From the NCBI GenBank assembly GCA_016841905.1, contig JAENYF010000002.1, forward strand, positions 50,576 through 114,575: DNA of 64,000 bases, written 5' to 3'. This DNA is from Desulfoscipio geothermicus (GTDB lineage: Bacteria > Bacillota > Desulfotomaculia > Desulfotomaculales > Desulfallaceae). Shown one piece after another: positions 18,688-27,457 of this stretch. Below the pieces are notes generated by a model. That model searched no databases, was not told where the DNA came from, and saw nothing but the letters and a program-made list of their open reading frames with translations. The translations under genes and the position numbers were made by a program. Each line of letters begins with the position of its first letter. Position 1 is the stretch's first letter.

Positions 18688-20211
18688 GTGGTTATGCGGA
18701 AAAAAATGGTTCAGCTTGATGAGTTGAGGTCAAAAGTTCAGGCTGGCGGTGGAGAAAATAAAATTAACAAGCAGCATAGGGCTGGCAAAAAGACAGCCCG
18801 GGAAAGAATCAACTATCTTTTTGACCCAGGTACATTTAAAGAAATAGGAGCCTTTGCCGGTGACTCGGATACTAACCCCGGGGAGGGAGTCGTTACTGGA
18901 TACGGATTGATTAATGGCAGAGAAGTATACGTATATGCCCAGGATTTTACTGTTTCCGGCGGTTCACTTGGACGGGTGCACTCCCAAAAAACTTGCAAAG
19001 TTTTGGATTTGGCCATGCGTACAGGTGCCCCTATTATTGGCTTAAATGATTCGGGAGGGGCGAGGATTCAGGAAGGTGTAGATGCATTAAACGGTTTTGG
19101 GGAAATTTTATACCGTAATACAATGGCCTCCGGCGTAATTCCTCAATTATGCGTGATTATGGGTCCGTGTGCCGGGGGTGCAGTTTATTCACCTGCTTTA
19201 ATGGATTTTATTTTTATGGTACAAAATACGGGACAAATGTTTATTACCGGGCCCCAGGTAATTCAAGTTGTAACCGGTGAAGAAGTTAGCATGGAACAAC
19301 TGGGTGGGGCTGTGACGCATAGCGAAATCAGTGGTGTAGCCCATTTTATGGGTGAAAACGAGAAGCATTGTTTGGATATGGTAAAGCAGTTGCTTAGTTA
19401 TTTGCCTTCCAATAACCAGGAAAATCCGCCGCTTAAGCCCGTTAAAGAACCATTCGTTGATAAAGAAGAACTTTTAAACATCATCCCTGAGCAATCTTGT
19501 CTAACGTATGATGTAAAAAAAATTATTACTGCAACAGTTGATGGCAGTGAATTTTTTGAAGTCTACCCGCATTATGCGAAAAACGCGGTTATTGGTTTCG
19601 GACGTATTAATGGGCAATCTATCGGTATTGTGGCCAATCAACCTGATTACTTGGCGGGCTGCCTTGATACCAACGCCTCTATTAAGATCAGTCGCTTCGT
19701 TAGATTTTGTGATGCGTTCAATATTCCACTCGTTACTTTTATGGATGTACCTGGCTTTTTGCCTGGAACCACCCAGGAATTTGGCGGAATAATCAGGCAT
19801 GGGGCAAAAATATTATATGCTTATGCAGAGGCGACTGTACCCAAAATAACCATCATCCTACGTAAGGCCTACGGCGGAGCATATATCGCGATGTGCAGCA
19901 GTTCACTGCGCTCTGATATTGTATATGCTTGGCCGATTGCAGAAATTGCCGTAATGGGACCGGAGGGTGCAGTTCATATTGCTTATCGTCAAGAAATTGA
20001 AACTGCGGCAGATCCGGAAGCAACAAAGAACCTATTGGTGGAAGAATATCAAGACAAGTTTGCTAATCCTTATGTAGCCAGTTCCCGTGGTTATGTTGAT
20101 GATGTAATTGATCCCAGGGAAACGAGACAAAAAATTATTGACGCTTGTAAAATATTAAATAATAAACAGGTCGTTCGGCTTGATAAAAAGCACGGCAACA
20201 TACCTGTTTAA
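18688..20211 (+). CDS. Acyl-CoA carboxylase carboxyltransferase subunit
   Basis: A 507-residue biotin-dependent carboxyltransferase (crotonase-like fold, two homologous halves), resembling propionyl-CoA carboxylase beta, methylmalonyl-CoA decarboxylase alpha and transcarboxylase 12S. Motifs are RINYLFDPGTFKE near 35, DSGGARIQEG near 115, the N-half oxyanion loop CAGGAVYSPALMDF near 160, and the C-half loop KAYGGAYIAMCS near 395. It moves CO2 between biotin and an acyl-CoA. No biotin carboxylase, biotin carrier or decarboxylase membrane subunit lies beside it, so partners must be elsewhere. The start is GTG 18688 (GAGGAGG upstream); ATG 18694 is an alternative. Confidence 0.92.
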   Translation: MVMRKKMVQLDELRSKVQAGGGENKINKQHRAGKKTARERINYLFDPGTFKEIGAFAGDSDTNPGEGVVTGYGLINGREVYVYAQDFTVSGGSLGRVHSQKTCKVLDLAMRTGAPIIGLNDSGGARIQEGVDALNGFGEILYRNTMASGVIPQLCVIMGPCAGGAVYSPALMDFIFMVQNTGQMFITGPQVIQVVTGEEVSMEQLGGAVTHSEISGVAHFMGENEKHCLDMVKQLLSYLPSNNQENPPLKPVKEPFVDKEELLNIIPEQSCLTYDVKKIITATVDGSEFFEVYPHYAKNAVIGFGRINGQSIGIVANQPDYLAGCLDTNASIKISRFVRFCDAFNIPLVTFMDVPGFLPGTTQEFGGIIRHGAKILYAYAEATVPKITIILRKAYGGAYIAMCSSSLRSDIVYAWPIAEIAVMGPEGAVHIAYRQEIETAADPEATKNLLVEEYQDKFANPYVASSRGYVDDVIDPRETRQKIIDACKILNNKQVVRLDKKHGNIPV

Positions 20212-20243
20212 AACAAGATTAGAAAATAATACGCATGCAACAT

Positions 20244-20293
20244 GAGAGGGCTTTTATATTTCAATTTTTAAAAATATATTGCCCTCTTTTTTA
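20244..20293 (+). terminator. Terminator after carboxyltransferase gene
   Basis: GAGAGGGC and GCCCTCTTTTTT form the stem base around a long AT-rich loop, followed by T residues. Confidence 0.65.
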
Positions 20294-20385
20294 TAGGCAA
20301 GAAAGCTACTATAGCCAAAACATTGGTAAGAAAGTATTTGGCTATAGTAGTTTTAATGTTAATTGGATATATTTTTGGGCGTTTA

Positions 20386-21189
20386 TTAATTTTTAACTAC
20401 CCGGTATTCATGTGTATAAATAGTAAACTTGTCGGTTCGCACAAACCCCACAATAGTAATACCGAATTCCTTGGCCAGATTAACAGCCAGCTCCGTGGGG
20501 GCGGAACGAGCAGCAATAAGTGGGATACCCATTTTAGCTACTTTGATTAATATTTCAGAGGCTATACGTCCACTAAACACTAGAATTTTATCTGACATGA
20601 TAACATTGTCTAACAAGGCACGGCCTGCTACCTTGTCGGCGGCGTTGTGTCTACCGACATCTTCATAAGCAAAAAGTATTTTTTCATTTGTACAGAGCGC
20701 GGCACTGTGCGAGCCACCGGTTGCCCGGAACAGAGGAGAGATTCTCTCTACCTCATCGCATAAAGAAAAGATTCCGCTAGGCGTTATTTTAAATTTGAGA
20801 TCAGTAGAGACTGGGGTTACTCGTATAGCACTATTGAAAAAATATAGGGATGGGCCTCCCCGGGAGCAGCTTGTGGTAACTAAACGCTTAACAAATTTAT
20901 CTTCGGTTATACCTTCCCCCGTAGTCTCCACTCGGATTGTTTTGCTAGTCTCATCAACAGTTATACTTTTAATATCTGCAGATTGTTGCACTAATCCCTC
21001 AGAATATAAAAAGCCTACCGCCATTTCTTTTAGATCGTACGGAGAGCAGGCCATAGTGGAAAATTCAAAATTATTTATTATTAAGTTAACGGGTACCTCC
21101 TTGATAACCTTATCTTCGCCGGTCGAAAAGATACCGTTTCTGTACCTTGTTACCGGTACTAAAGTATAAGCGTTGGTTAATTCAATCAC
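20386..21189 (-). CDS. fdhD: FdhD, sulfurtransferase for formate dehydrogenase
   Basis: FdhD carries sulfur from a cysteine desulfurase to the molybdenum/tungsten bis-MGD cofactor and is needed for activity of formate dehydrogenase-type enzymes. 267 residues with the VPVNLIINN and MACSPYDLKEMAVGFLYSEG N-terminal motif, the TTSCSRGG loop with the conserved Cys, GGSHSAALC, and the AYEDVGRHNAADKVAG signature. It lies just downstream of the molybdopterin oxidoreductase on the same strand, its likely client, but a hairpin between them may uncouple transcription. Confidence 0.95.
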   Translation of the reverse strand: MIELTNAYTLVPVTRYRNGIFSTGEDKVIKEVPVNLIINNFEFSTMACSPYDLKEMAVGFLYSEGLVQQSADIKSITVDETSKTIRVETTGEGITEDKFVKRLVTTSCSRGGPSLYFFNSAIRVTPVSTDLKFKITPSGIFSLCDEVERISPLFRATGGSHSAALCTNEKILFAYEDVGRHNAADKVAGRALLDNVIMSDKILVFSGRIASEILIKVAKMGIPLIAARSAPTELAVNLAKEFGITIVGFVRTDKFTIYTHEYRVVKN

Positions 21190-21246
21190 ACTTCTCCCTC
21201 CTTAACAAATTTTTGGCTATGTATGAACGGGAGGGGTTAATTATTT

Positions 21247-21297
21247 AAAATAACGCCGGCATCATACTTAATCTCTAGCATGACACCGACGTTATCT
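21247..21297 (-). terminator. Terminator between molybdo-enzyme gene and fdhD
   Basis: On the minus strand ATAACGTCGG and CCGGCGTTAT base-pair as part of a stem of about 15 bp with three mismatches, followed by TTTAAATAA. It would reduce read-through into fdhD. Confidence 0.55.
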
Positions 21298-21342
21298 TTA
21301 TTTTACCTCATTATTTGATATTGGTCTAGAATGAACCAGTTA

Positions 21343-23469
21343 CTACCTGGCAACCGGTTTATAGACAGTTGTAGATTCCAGACCTCTGACCGGATCTAAT
21401 TTAACCAGGCGGCAAGCATTACCTCTCATGGTAATATAACCTGAAACTTTGTCTCTAACCATGGCGTCCAGCAGCACATTGACGTTGGCGCCTGCCCAGC
21501 CGTGCGGAACGTCAATCGCACCCGGCCTAATATTCTCGGTAACGCGAGCTTTCATCTTGATCATGCCGCGCGGTGTTTCTATGCCCATCAATTCGTTGTC
21601 AATAATGTCATATTTCTTAGCGGTGACCGGGTGGATCTGGGCAAAGGGTTCATTCATAAGTGCGCGTAGACCGGGTACTTCGTGCATCTGAGCGCCGATG
21701 TATTCTTGGTGTCTGGCACCGGTGAGCAGGGTTTCCGGATACTCTGCAGCCAGTTCCGGATTGCCCATGTAGCTTTGTTCCGGTTCCACATGGTCGGGCA
21801 GGCCGGATGCGCCTAAAGCTTCCATTTGGGCGGAATATAGTTCAACTTTCTTGCTGTCGGTAGCAAAGCCGATTTTCTTGTAAACTTCGTATTCTATTTC
21901 ACCGAACATCATGCCTTCCGGATTTTCGACCAGCTGCTGATAAGTGACTCCGGCGGTGGAGAATAGATGTTCTGCTACCTCTTCGTCGGTTTTCCAGGGG
22001 AAGTACTCGCCTAAACCAACTTGATGACCCAGCTCACTCCAGATTTGCCAGATCGGTTTGCTTTCATAAAGCGGCTCAATGACTTTTTTACGCAGCATGA
22101 TCCAGGGCACGCAGTGCGAGATGCCGTAGGGGAAGCCGCCCACGCCGGTCTCTTCAATAAATGTACATGAAGGGAGCACATAGTCAGCCAGCTGGCAGGT
22201 TTCGGTCATGTACGGGTCAATGCTGATAAACAGCTCGGTGTTTCTTACGGCATCCAGGAAACGTCCGGTATCCGGGAAGGCCAAAACCGGGTTGCTGCCC
22301 GAGCTAATGAAGGCCTTGATCGGGTATGGTTTTTCAGTGATCATGGCTTCGGTCATCATGGATGCGGAGCCGTAGGGCGGTGTGCGTTTGTTGTACTGGT
22401 GGAAGATCGGGTATTCATCGTGACCCAAGCTCTTTTCTTCAATCGGCACGCGCAGATCAGCCAGGCGAATTTGCGGGCAGGTCACCCATCCGCCGGGGCG
22501 GTCCATATGGCCGGTGATGGCGACCAGGATGTTGAAGGCCCTTTCGGTTTGCAGACCGTTTTGGTACTGGTTCAGGTGGCCGACACCTTCGTTGAGAGAG
22601 GCTCTTGGGGTCTTGGCATACAACCGGGCTACATGGCTGATGTCGGAGGCAGCTACGCCGCTGATTTTGGCGGCCCACTCGGGGGTCTTATCCTTTACAT
22701 GCTCAACCAGCTTGTCGAAGCCGGTGCACCAGTTTTCCACAAATTCGTGATCATACAGGTCTTCATAAATGATGGTGTGCATCATGGCCAGGGCGATGGC
22801 GCAGTCTGTGCCCGGGCGGGGCTGCAGGAAGAGGCCTTCATTGGCCAGCGGGATCTTGCGCACGTCGATAACAACCAGCTCTTGTTTGCCGGCGGCGAGT
22901 TTTTCACGAAGGTCCAGTCCGATGGGGAAGTAGCTTTCTTCCGGGTTATGGCCCCAGAGAATAACTAGATCAGCTTCCCGTGGCTGTTCCACCGGATAGC
23001 GGCCAAAGGTAATCTGGCGAGCCAGGATCCGGGTACGGAAGCAGATGCCTTCGGGGTTGAAGAAGTTCGGGCTGCCAAAAGCTTTGGCAAAGCGCTGGTT
23101 AAAAGCGGCCATTTCAAAGTGCTCAACACCTACTGAGCCTGTCCAGGTAGCCAGGGTGCGGGCACCGTATTTTTCACGCAGTTCTAATAGTTTGTCGCCG
23201 ATTTCTTTGTAGGCCTGTTCCCAGGAGATCCTTTCGAATCTGCCCTCTTCTATTCTCCCGCCAACTTTCTTCATCGGATATTGCAGGCGGTTGTCGGAAT
23301 AGGTGCCTTCAACCAGGAATTTAGCTTTGGCGCAGATTTGACCTTTGTTCAGCCAATGGCCCGGGGTGCCTTCAACCTTAACCAGCTTGCCATCTTCTAC
23401 GTAGCAGTCAATGCCACAGCAGTTGATGCACAAGCCACAGTCAGTTTGAACTTTTTGCAATTTACTCAA
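21343..23469 (-). CDS. Molybdopterin/tungstopterin oxidoreductase (DMSO reductase family)
   Basis: A 708-residue member of the family that includes formate dehydrogenase and acetylene hydratase. The N-terminus has a [4Fe-4S] Cys set (CGLCINCCGIDC, then CAKAK near residue 46) and no Tat signal, so it is cytoplasmic. The region EGICFRTR near residue 142 places a Cys, not selenocysteine, at the expected metal-ligand position. Later motifs LWGHNPEES, SGSNPVLAFPDTG and the C-terminal DVPHGWAGANVNVL belong to the bis-MGD-binding domains. Length and lack of a signal are like acetylene hydratase, but identity is not close enough to name the substrate. A Moco-type riboswitch lies upstream on the same strand. 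Confidence 0.85.
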   Translation of the reverse strand: MSKLQKVQTDCGLCINCCGIDCYVEDGKLVKVEGTPGHWLNKGQICAKAKFLVEGTYSDNRLQYPMKKVGGRIEEGRFERISWEQAYKEIGDKLLELREKYGARTLATWTGSVGVEHFEMAAFNQRFAKAFGSPNFFNPEGICFRTRILARQITFGRYPVEQPREADLVILWGHNPEESYFPIGLDLREKLAAGKQELVVIDVRKIPLANEGLFLQPRPGTDCAIALAMMHTIIYEDLYDHEFVENWCTGFDKLVEHVKDKTPEWAAKISGVAASDISHVARLYAKTPRASLNEGVGHLNQYQNGLQTERAFNILVAITGHMDRPGGWVTCPQIRLADLRVPIEEKSLGHDEYPIFHQYNKRTPPYGSASMMTEAMITEKPYPIKAFISSGSNPVLAFPDTGRFLDAVRNTELFISIDPYMTETCQLADYVLPSCTFIEETGVGGFPYGISHCVPWIMLRKKVIEPLYESKPIWQIWSELGHQVGLGEYFPWKTDEEVAEHLFSTAGVTYQQLVENPEGMMFGEIEYEVYKKIGFATDSKKVELYSAQMEALGASGLPDHVEPEQSYMGNPELAAEYPETLLTGARHQEYIGAQMHEVPGLRALMNEPFAQIHPVTAKKYDIIDNELMGIETPRGMIKMKARVTENIRPGAIDVPHGWAGANVNVLLDAMVRDKVSGYITMRGNACRLVKLDPVRGLESTTVYKPVAR

Positions 23470-23802
23470 CCTCCACTATTTAGTAATTAATTTAACTTGA
23501 AACGATTTTAACTTACCCTAAGTATGTAACCTTGTTCACCTTTAAAATGAAGCATTTAAAGCTGCTCTTTGCTAAGCCGTGACAAACTAGGTTGATCGTT
23601 AGCCTAACTTTTAGGTAAGTTATTTTTGAATTAATGTATCCCTAATGGCTCACCCCCTTTGATTGCTAACCAACCTTTGGTCGCGCATGCTATCAGGGAT
23701 AATCAAAATGTTGCTAGTTAGTTAACTGCTAAGTTAATGAATTAGGTCATTCACAGCTAATTAAGCTTGTCCATTAGTGCAATGAATGCAAGATACAAAA
23801 AT

Positions 23803-23925
23803 AAAAAGCTCTATCCCAATTTGAAAAGGATAAAGCTTTTGTAAAAGATATCTTAATCCGTTAGGCAATGGTGAGCATATCGATTTCATAATATGCATAG
23901 ACTTTTCAGTCACCATGCTAAAAGG
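23803..23925 (-). other. Decayed second Moco riboswitch with terminator
   Basis: Downstream of the intact minus-strand riboswitch, 23845-23920 lines up with 23970-24050 almost base for base (GATATCTTAATCCG versus GATACCTTTCTCCT; GCAATGGTGAGCATATC versus GCAATGGGGGGCATATC). The GGAAAGGAG segment is corrupted and the 5' half with CTCCGAG is missing. A terminator-like hairpin at 23803-23841 (AAGCTTTATCC with GGGATAGAGCTTTTT) also resembles that of the intact copy. I read this as a tandem duplicate that decayed. Confidence 0.7.
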
Positions 23926-23927
23926 CT

Positions 23928-23966
23928 TCAAAAGCTTTATCCGGTTCAAGAAAAGGATAAAGCCTT
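23928..23966 (-). terminator. Expression-platform terminator of minus-strand Moco riboswitch
   Basis: On the minus strand GCTTTATCC and GGATAAAGC form a perfect stem followed by TTTT, just 3' of the aptamer. Confidence 0.7.
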
Positions 23967-23980
23967 ATATTAGAAAGATA

Positions 23981-24080
23981 CCTTTCTCCTTTCCGCAATG
24001 GGGGGCATATCGGTTTCCTGATATACCTTGACGTCCAGTTAACCATACTAAGGGTTTAGGTAAAACTGGCTCGGAGAAGT
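23981..24080 (-). promoter_or_regulatory. Moco-type riboswitch upstream of molybdo-enzyme
   Basis: Read on the minus strand, it begins TTCTCCGAG and ends GCGGAAAGGAGAA, with an internal TACCTAAACCC and TATGCCCCCCATTG segment. These are the conserved features of the molybdenum cofactor RNA motif (CUCCGAG ... GCCUCCC ... GGAAAGGAG). It lies in the leader of the molybdopterin oxidoreductase gene and is followed by a terminator. Whether it binds Moco or the tungsten variant cannot be decided here. Confidence 0.85.
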
Positions 24081-24118
24081 ATTTTATTTTTTGATTATAA
24101 TAGCATATATCCGACACG

Positions 24119-24147
24119 ATTACAATAATATCAACAATAAAAGTCAA
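24119..24147 (-). promoter_or_regulatory. Candidate promoter for the minus-strand riboswitch transcript
   Basis: On the minus strand TTGACT (24147-24142) and TGTAAT (24124-24119) are 17 bases apart and lie about 40 bases before the aptamer. Confidence 0.45.
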
Positions 24148-24171
24148 GATTTTTGTAAGCTTATAAAAATC

Positions 24172-24200
24172 TTGACATATATAATTAACTTATATATTAT
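24172..24200 (+). promoter_or_regulatory. Sigma-A-type promoter for mobB
   Basis: TTGACA at 24172-24177 and TATTAT at 24195-24200 with a 17-base spacer, 126 bases ahead of mobB. It is divergent from the minus-strand riboswitch promoter 25 bases away. Confidence 0.6.
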
Positions 24201-24325
24201 TTTTTTAGAGGTATGTTAAGTACAATACGTAATATTCCTTACAAGGCTATTTTGAACTTTAGCGTACTTCGACTGTTAAGTCAAGCACATAAGATGTCTT
24301 AGCCTAATTAAGCGTGGGATGGTAA

Positions 24326-24838
24326 ATGATTATCCAGAATGCAGGGTGTACACCGGTAATTGGTCTGGCCGGGTTTTCTAACACAGGGAAGACAACTTTT
24401 TTGGTAAAGTTGATTGCTGAGTTGAAAAAACGCGGCTACCAGATTGGAGTTGTCAAACATACCCATCATCATGTGGAATTCGATCAACTTGGTAAGGATA
24501 CATGGCGGCATACACAGGCTGGTGCTGAGGTAGTGGCTTTAGCTACGCCGGATGGTGTGTCCTTGGTTAGAAAGTTTGAGTCCGAACCTGGCCCAGAGGC
24601 AGTTATTTCAATGATTAACGGGGTAGATATAATCTTAGTTGAAGGTTATAAAAGGGGTAAGTGGCCCAAAATAGAAGTTTACCGTCACGATGTGTCTGAA
24701 AGACCGGATATCCCAGGAGATGAACTGTTGGCCGTGGTAAGTGACGTTCCCCTTGATAGTAGAGCTCCATTTTTTAAACCGGATGATGTTGCAGGGGTGG
24801 CTGAATTAATAGAGAAATTTGCCTTGAAAACAAATTAA
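24326..24838 (+). CDS. mobB: Molybdopterin-guanine dinucleotide biosynthesis protein B
   Basis: MobB is a small P-loop GTPase that assists MobA in adding GMP to molybdopterin to form MGD. The 170-residue protein has Walker A GFSNTGKTTF at about 16-25, VVKHTHHHVEFDQLGKDTWRH, and the typical IILVEGYKRGKWPKIEVYR segment near 115. It starts the plus-strand molybdenum cluster, ahead of two MoeA-type genes, and fits the need for bis-MGD cofactor in the divergently encoded oxidoreductase. mobA is not in the window. Confidence 0.95.
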   Translation: MIIQNAGCTPVIGLAGFSNTGKTTFLVKLIAELKKRGYQIGVVKHTHHHVEFDQLGKDTWRHTQAGAEVVALATPDGVSLVRKFESEPGPEAVISMINGVDIILVEGYKRGKWPKIEVYRHDVSERPDIPGDELLAVVSDVPLDSRAPFFKPDDVAGVAELIEKFALKTN

Positions 24839-24860
24839 AATGCACATATAATGAAATACA

Positions 24861-24956
24861 TACTCCGAGTCAGGCCAACCTAAGCCTTTAAGTATGGTGT
24901 TCTGACCGATAGGGTGCATTGGGAAACTGGTGTGCCTCCCTTTGTGGAAAGGAGAA
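24861..24956 (+). promoter_or_regulatory. Moco-type riboswitch upstream of moeA genes
   Basis: Contains CTCCGAG at 24863-24869, CCAACCTAAGCC, GTATGGTG, GTGTGCCTCCC and TTGTGGAAAGGAG, closing with the opening stem. This agrees with the Moco RNA motif known upstream of molybdenum cofactor biosynthesis genes. A strong terminator follows, so the ligand probably controls transcription of the MoeA-like/moeA/CoxE-like genes. Confidence 0.9.
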
Positions 24957-24971
24957 TTGCTTTGTTTTTTC

Positions 24972-25008
24972 AAGCTCTGTTCTTTCTATTCAGGACAGAG
25001 CTTTTTTT
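24972..25008 (+). terminator. Terminator of the moeA-leader riboswitch
   Basis: AAGCTCTGT and ACAGAGCTT pair around an 18-base loop and are followed by TTTTTTT. Confidence 0.85.
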
Positions 25009-25132
25009 GTATTTATCAATATGGTTATTAGGATTATAGGGTTATTGAGTTTTTGGCTATTTAAATATACAGTTAATGTTTTACTAAGATGTTATGAGAC
25101 GATGTTCTATACAAGAAATAGGAGGGTTATTA

Positions 25133-26164
25133 ATGCAAAAGGTACCTGTAACCGAAGCGGTGGGTATGGTTCTTTGTCACGATATTACCAGAATTATCCC
25201 TGGCAGTAAAAAAGAACGGGCTTTCCGTAAAGGTCAAATTTTAACCAATGATGACGTTCCTAAACTCCGTGACTTGGGTAAAGAACATATCTATGTGTGG
25301 GAGAACTTAGCTAATCTCGTACATGAAGACGAAGCTGCTTTGCTTCTGGCCAGAATGGCAGCTGGACCAGGGTTATACTGGGAAGAGCCGAACCAGGGCA
25401 AGGTGAGCTTGCGCGCTTTCTATGACGGCATGCTGAAAGTGCGGGGCGATAGGTTGAACCAGCTTAACAGCTTAGATGGGATAGTCCTGGCAACTGTGCA
25501 TAATAACCGGATAGTCTCTAAAGATCAACTTGTGGCCGGAACCAGAATTATTCCGTTAACGATACCACGTGAAATTCTAAATGAAGCTGAAGCGAATTGC
25601 AGTGAGTCGGAGCCATTGTTATCTGTAAAACCTTTTCTGCCCCTTTCAGTTGGCGTTATCACCACCGGGAGCGAGGTTTATTACGGCCGGATTAAGGACG
25701 GTTTTACCAGTGTAGTCATAAAAAAAGTTAAAGCTTTCGGCGCAAAATTATGCGGACATGAAATTTTACCTGACGATCCGAGTAGGATAACTACTGAGAT
25801 CCTCAGCATGGTTGATAAAGGAGCGGAAATGGTGATACTAACTGGCGGCATGTCGGTTGACCCGGATGATGTGACACCTACCGGGATAAGAGCAACCGGG
25901 GCTGATGTTGTCTCTTATGGCGCGCCGGTACTGCCTGGCTCGATGTTTATGCTGGCTTACCTGGGCGAAGTGCCAGTTTGTGGGCTGCCGGGCTGTGTGA
26001 TGTTTAATAAAACTACTGTTTTTGATCTGGTACTGCCGCGTATTTTTACCGGTGAACGCTTAACAAAGTCAGATATTGTGGCGCTGGGCCAGGGGGGGCT
26101 GTGTGAAGAATGCGAAATTTGCCGTTATCCGGCCTGTGCTTTTGGTAAATCGACAGAAATCTAA
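25133..26164 (+). CDS. Molybdopterin-binding MoeA-like protein
   Basis: A 343-residue protein with a MoaB/MogA/MoeA-type molybdopterin-binding domain in its C-terminal half: SVGVITTGSEVYYG near 182, then MVILTGGMSVDPDDVTP and GSMFMLAYLGEVPVCGLPGC. The N-terminal half begins VTEAVGMVLCHDIT like MoeA but lacks the full MoeA domain set. A Cys-rich tail (CEECEICRYPAC) may bind metal. It is found beside moeA in molybdo-enzyme clusters, where a specialised role in metal insertion is suspected. GGAGGG supports ATG 25133. It is 21 bases ahead of moeA. Confidence 0.82.
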   Translation: MQKVPVTEAVGMVLCHDITRIIPGSKKERAFRKGQILTNDDVPKLRDLGKEHIYVWENLANLVHEDEAALLLARMAAGPGLYWEEPNQGKVSLRAFYDGMLKVRGDRLNQLNSLDGIVLATVHNNRIVSKDQLVAGTRIIPLTIPREILNEAEANCSESEPLLSVKPFLPLSVGVITTGSEVYYGRIKDGFTSVVIKKVKAFGAKLCGHEILPDDPSRITTEILSMVDKGAEMVILTGGMSVDPDDVTPTGIRATGADVVSYGAPVLPGSMFMLAYLGEVPVCGLPGCVMFNKTTVFDLVLPRIFTGERLTKSDIVALGQGGLCEECEICRYPACAFGKSTEI

Positions 26165-26185
26165 CATGAGAGGTGGGGGAGCCTG

Positions 26186-27394
26186 GTGCTTGAAAATATC
26201 GAATTAGAAAAGGCCCAGGATATTATCTTAAATCATGCTAGGGTGTTGCCAGCAGAGTCTTTACCCCTGCTGCAAGCCTTGGGCTGCGTAGTTGCCGAAG
26301 ATATTGCAGCGGAGCGTGATATGCCTCCATGCGCACAGGCAGCAATGGATGGTTATGCTGTGGCTGAAGGTGGCAATGGTGTTTATCAGGTCATAGAACG
26401 TCTTCGGCCGGGAGAAATGTCCACCGTTTCGCTTAGTGCTGATCAGGCCGCCGGGGTGGTTACCGGTGGTCCACTACCTGGTGGGGTGGTAGCAGTGCTA
26501 CCTGAAGAGGCAGTCGAGCTGAAGGGAGAATTTATTACATATAGTAAATCAATTGAACCCGGCAGCAATATTAAGCCTCCCGGCGAGAATTTTTTGAAGG
26601 GCGACTTACTCGTGCGAAAGGGAACCTGCCTTAGTGCGGGCATAGCCAGCGTTCTCGCATCATATGGCATAGGTGAAGTGATTGTGTATAAGAAACCCCG
26701 GGTTGCTATTTTGAGTTTAGGGGCAGACATTGTTACCTGCCAGGAAGTACCAACTCCGGGACAAATGCGGGATAGCAACGGCGTGCTTTTGGCCGGGTTG
26801 GTCATGCAGGAGCAGGGAGAAGTCATTGATGTTAGAGTTGCCGGAGTTGATAATATTGGTCAAATCGAAGAATCCTTTGAAAAGTTGCTTGAGCGCGCTG
26901 ACATTCTGATTACCATCGGTGGTGCTGCCTACGGTGTCTGTGATCAGGCGTTTCCCTTAATTGAGCAAAGCGGAGCAGATATTTTGTTTTGGGGTGTTCA
27001 AATCAAGCCAGGCAGCCACAGTGGCGCAGCAGCTTTTGGGGAAAAACTGGTGATTTCATTGCCCGGAAGCCCGTTGGCCTGTGCGGTTAGCTTCCATTTG
27101 CTAGCTGTGCCGGCTTTGCGTGCCATGCAGAGTTTGGCACCACATCAAACCCGGCTTTCTGCTGTATGTACCAATGATTTTGGGAAAAAAGGCGGTCCCC
27201 GTCGTTTTGTGCTGGCCAATGCAGCTTGTGCTCATGCTGGGTGGAACGCAAAAATATTGCCAGGCCAGAAATCGAGCATGACCAGGGCTTTTGTCAGTGA
27301 CTGGAATGCGATAATAGATCTCCCGGCGGGTCATCCTCCGGTTGAGAAAGGTGATGCAGTGTCAGTTATTCTGCTCAAGCCGGCATATTATTAA
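26186..27394 (+). CDS. moeA: Molybdopterin molybdenumtransferase MoeA
   Basis: MoeA inserts molybdate into adenylylated molybdopterin to give Moco. 402 residues in MoeA order: N-terminal LEKAQDIILNHA..., MPPCAQAAMDGYAV, the VVTGGPLPGG and EAVEL segments, GENFLKGDLLVRKG near 140, then the MPT-binding domain (RVAILSLGADIV, LITIGGAAYGVCD, ISLPGSPLACAVSF). In the usual GGxSxG/D motif GGAAYGVCD replaces the common GGVSVGDYD, so the family's second Asp is shifted. RBS GAGGTGGGGGA precedes GTG 26186. It probably belongs to one transcript with the MoeA-like gene under the riboswitch. Confidence 0.9.
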   Translation: MLENIELEKAQDIILNHARVLPAESLPLLQALGCVVAEDIAAERDMPPCAQAAMDGYAVAEGGNGVYQVIERLRPGEMSTVSLSADQAAGVVTGGPLPGGVVAVLPEEAVELKGEFITYSKSIEPGSNIKPPGENFLKGDLLVRKGTCLSAGIASVLASYGIGEVIVYKKPRVAILSLGADIVTCQEVPTPGQMRDSNGVLLAGLVMQEQGEVIDVRVAGVDNIGQIEESFEKLLERADILITIGGAAYGVCDQAFPLIEQSGADILFWGVQIKPGSHSGAAAFGEKLVISLPGSPLACAVSFHLLAVPALRAMQSLAPHQTRLSAVCTNDFGKKGGPRRFVLANAACAHAGWNAKILPGQKSSMTRAFVSDWNAIIDLPAGHPPVEKGDAVSVILLKPAYY

Positions 27395-27457
27395 TGCTCC
27401 GTTTGAGGAAGGTTGCGCGGTTGATTTGACGTTGAACATAATTGGGGGTGTTACCCC

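Noticed and set aside
20323..20550. Plus-strand 75-codon frame with a hydrophobic start
   Set aside because: Its second half overlaps the end of fdhD in antisense and it follows a terminator; no homologous features are visible.
22399..22968. Long plus-strand frame antisense to the molybdopterin oxidoreductase
   Set aside because: It lies fully inside a well-supported gene on the other strand, has no ribosome site or recognisable family, and is explained by the GC-rich codon pattern of the real gene.
21343..23469. Selenocysteine formate dehydrogenase
   Set aside because: The ligand position reads Cys (EGICFR) and there is no internal TGA, so it is not a selenoprotein; substrate is left open.
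24919..25209. Frame of 96 codons covering the moeA riboswitch 3' end and terminator
   Set aside because: It runs through the aptamer and terminator and overlaps the true MoeA-like start in another frame, so coding is implausible.
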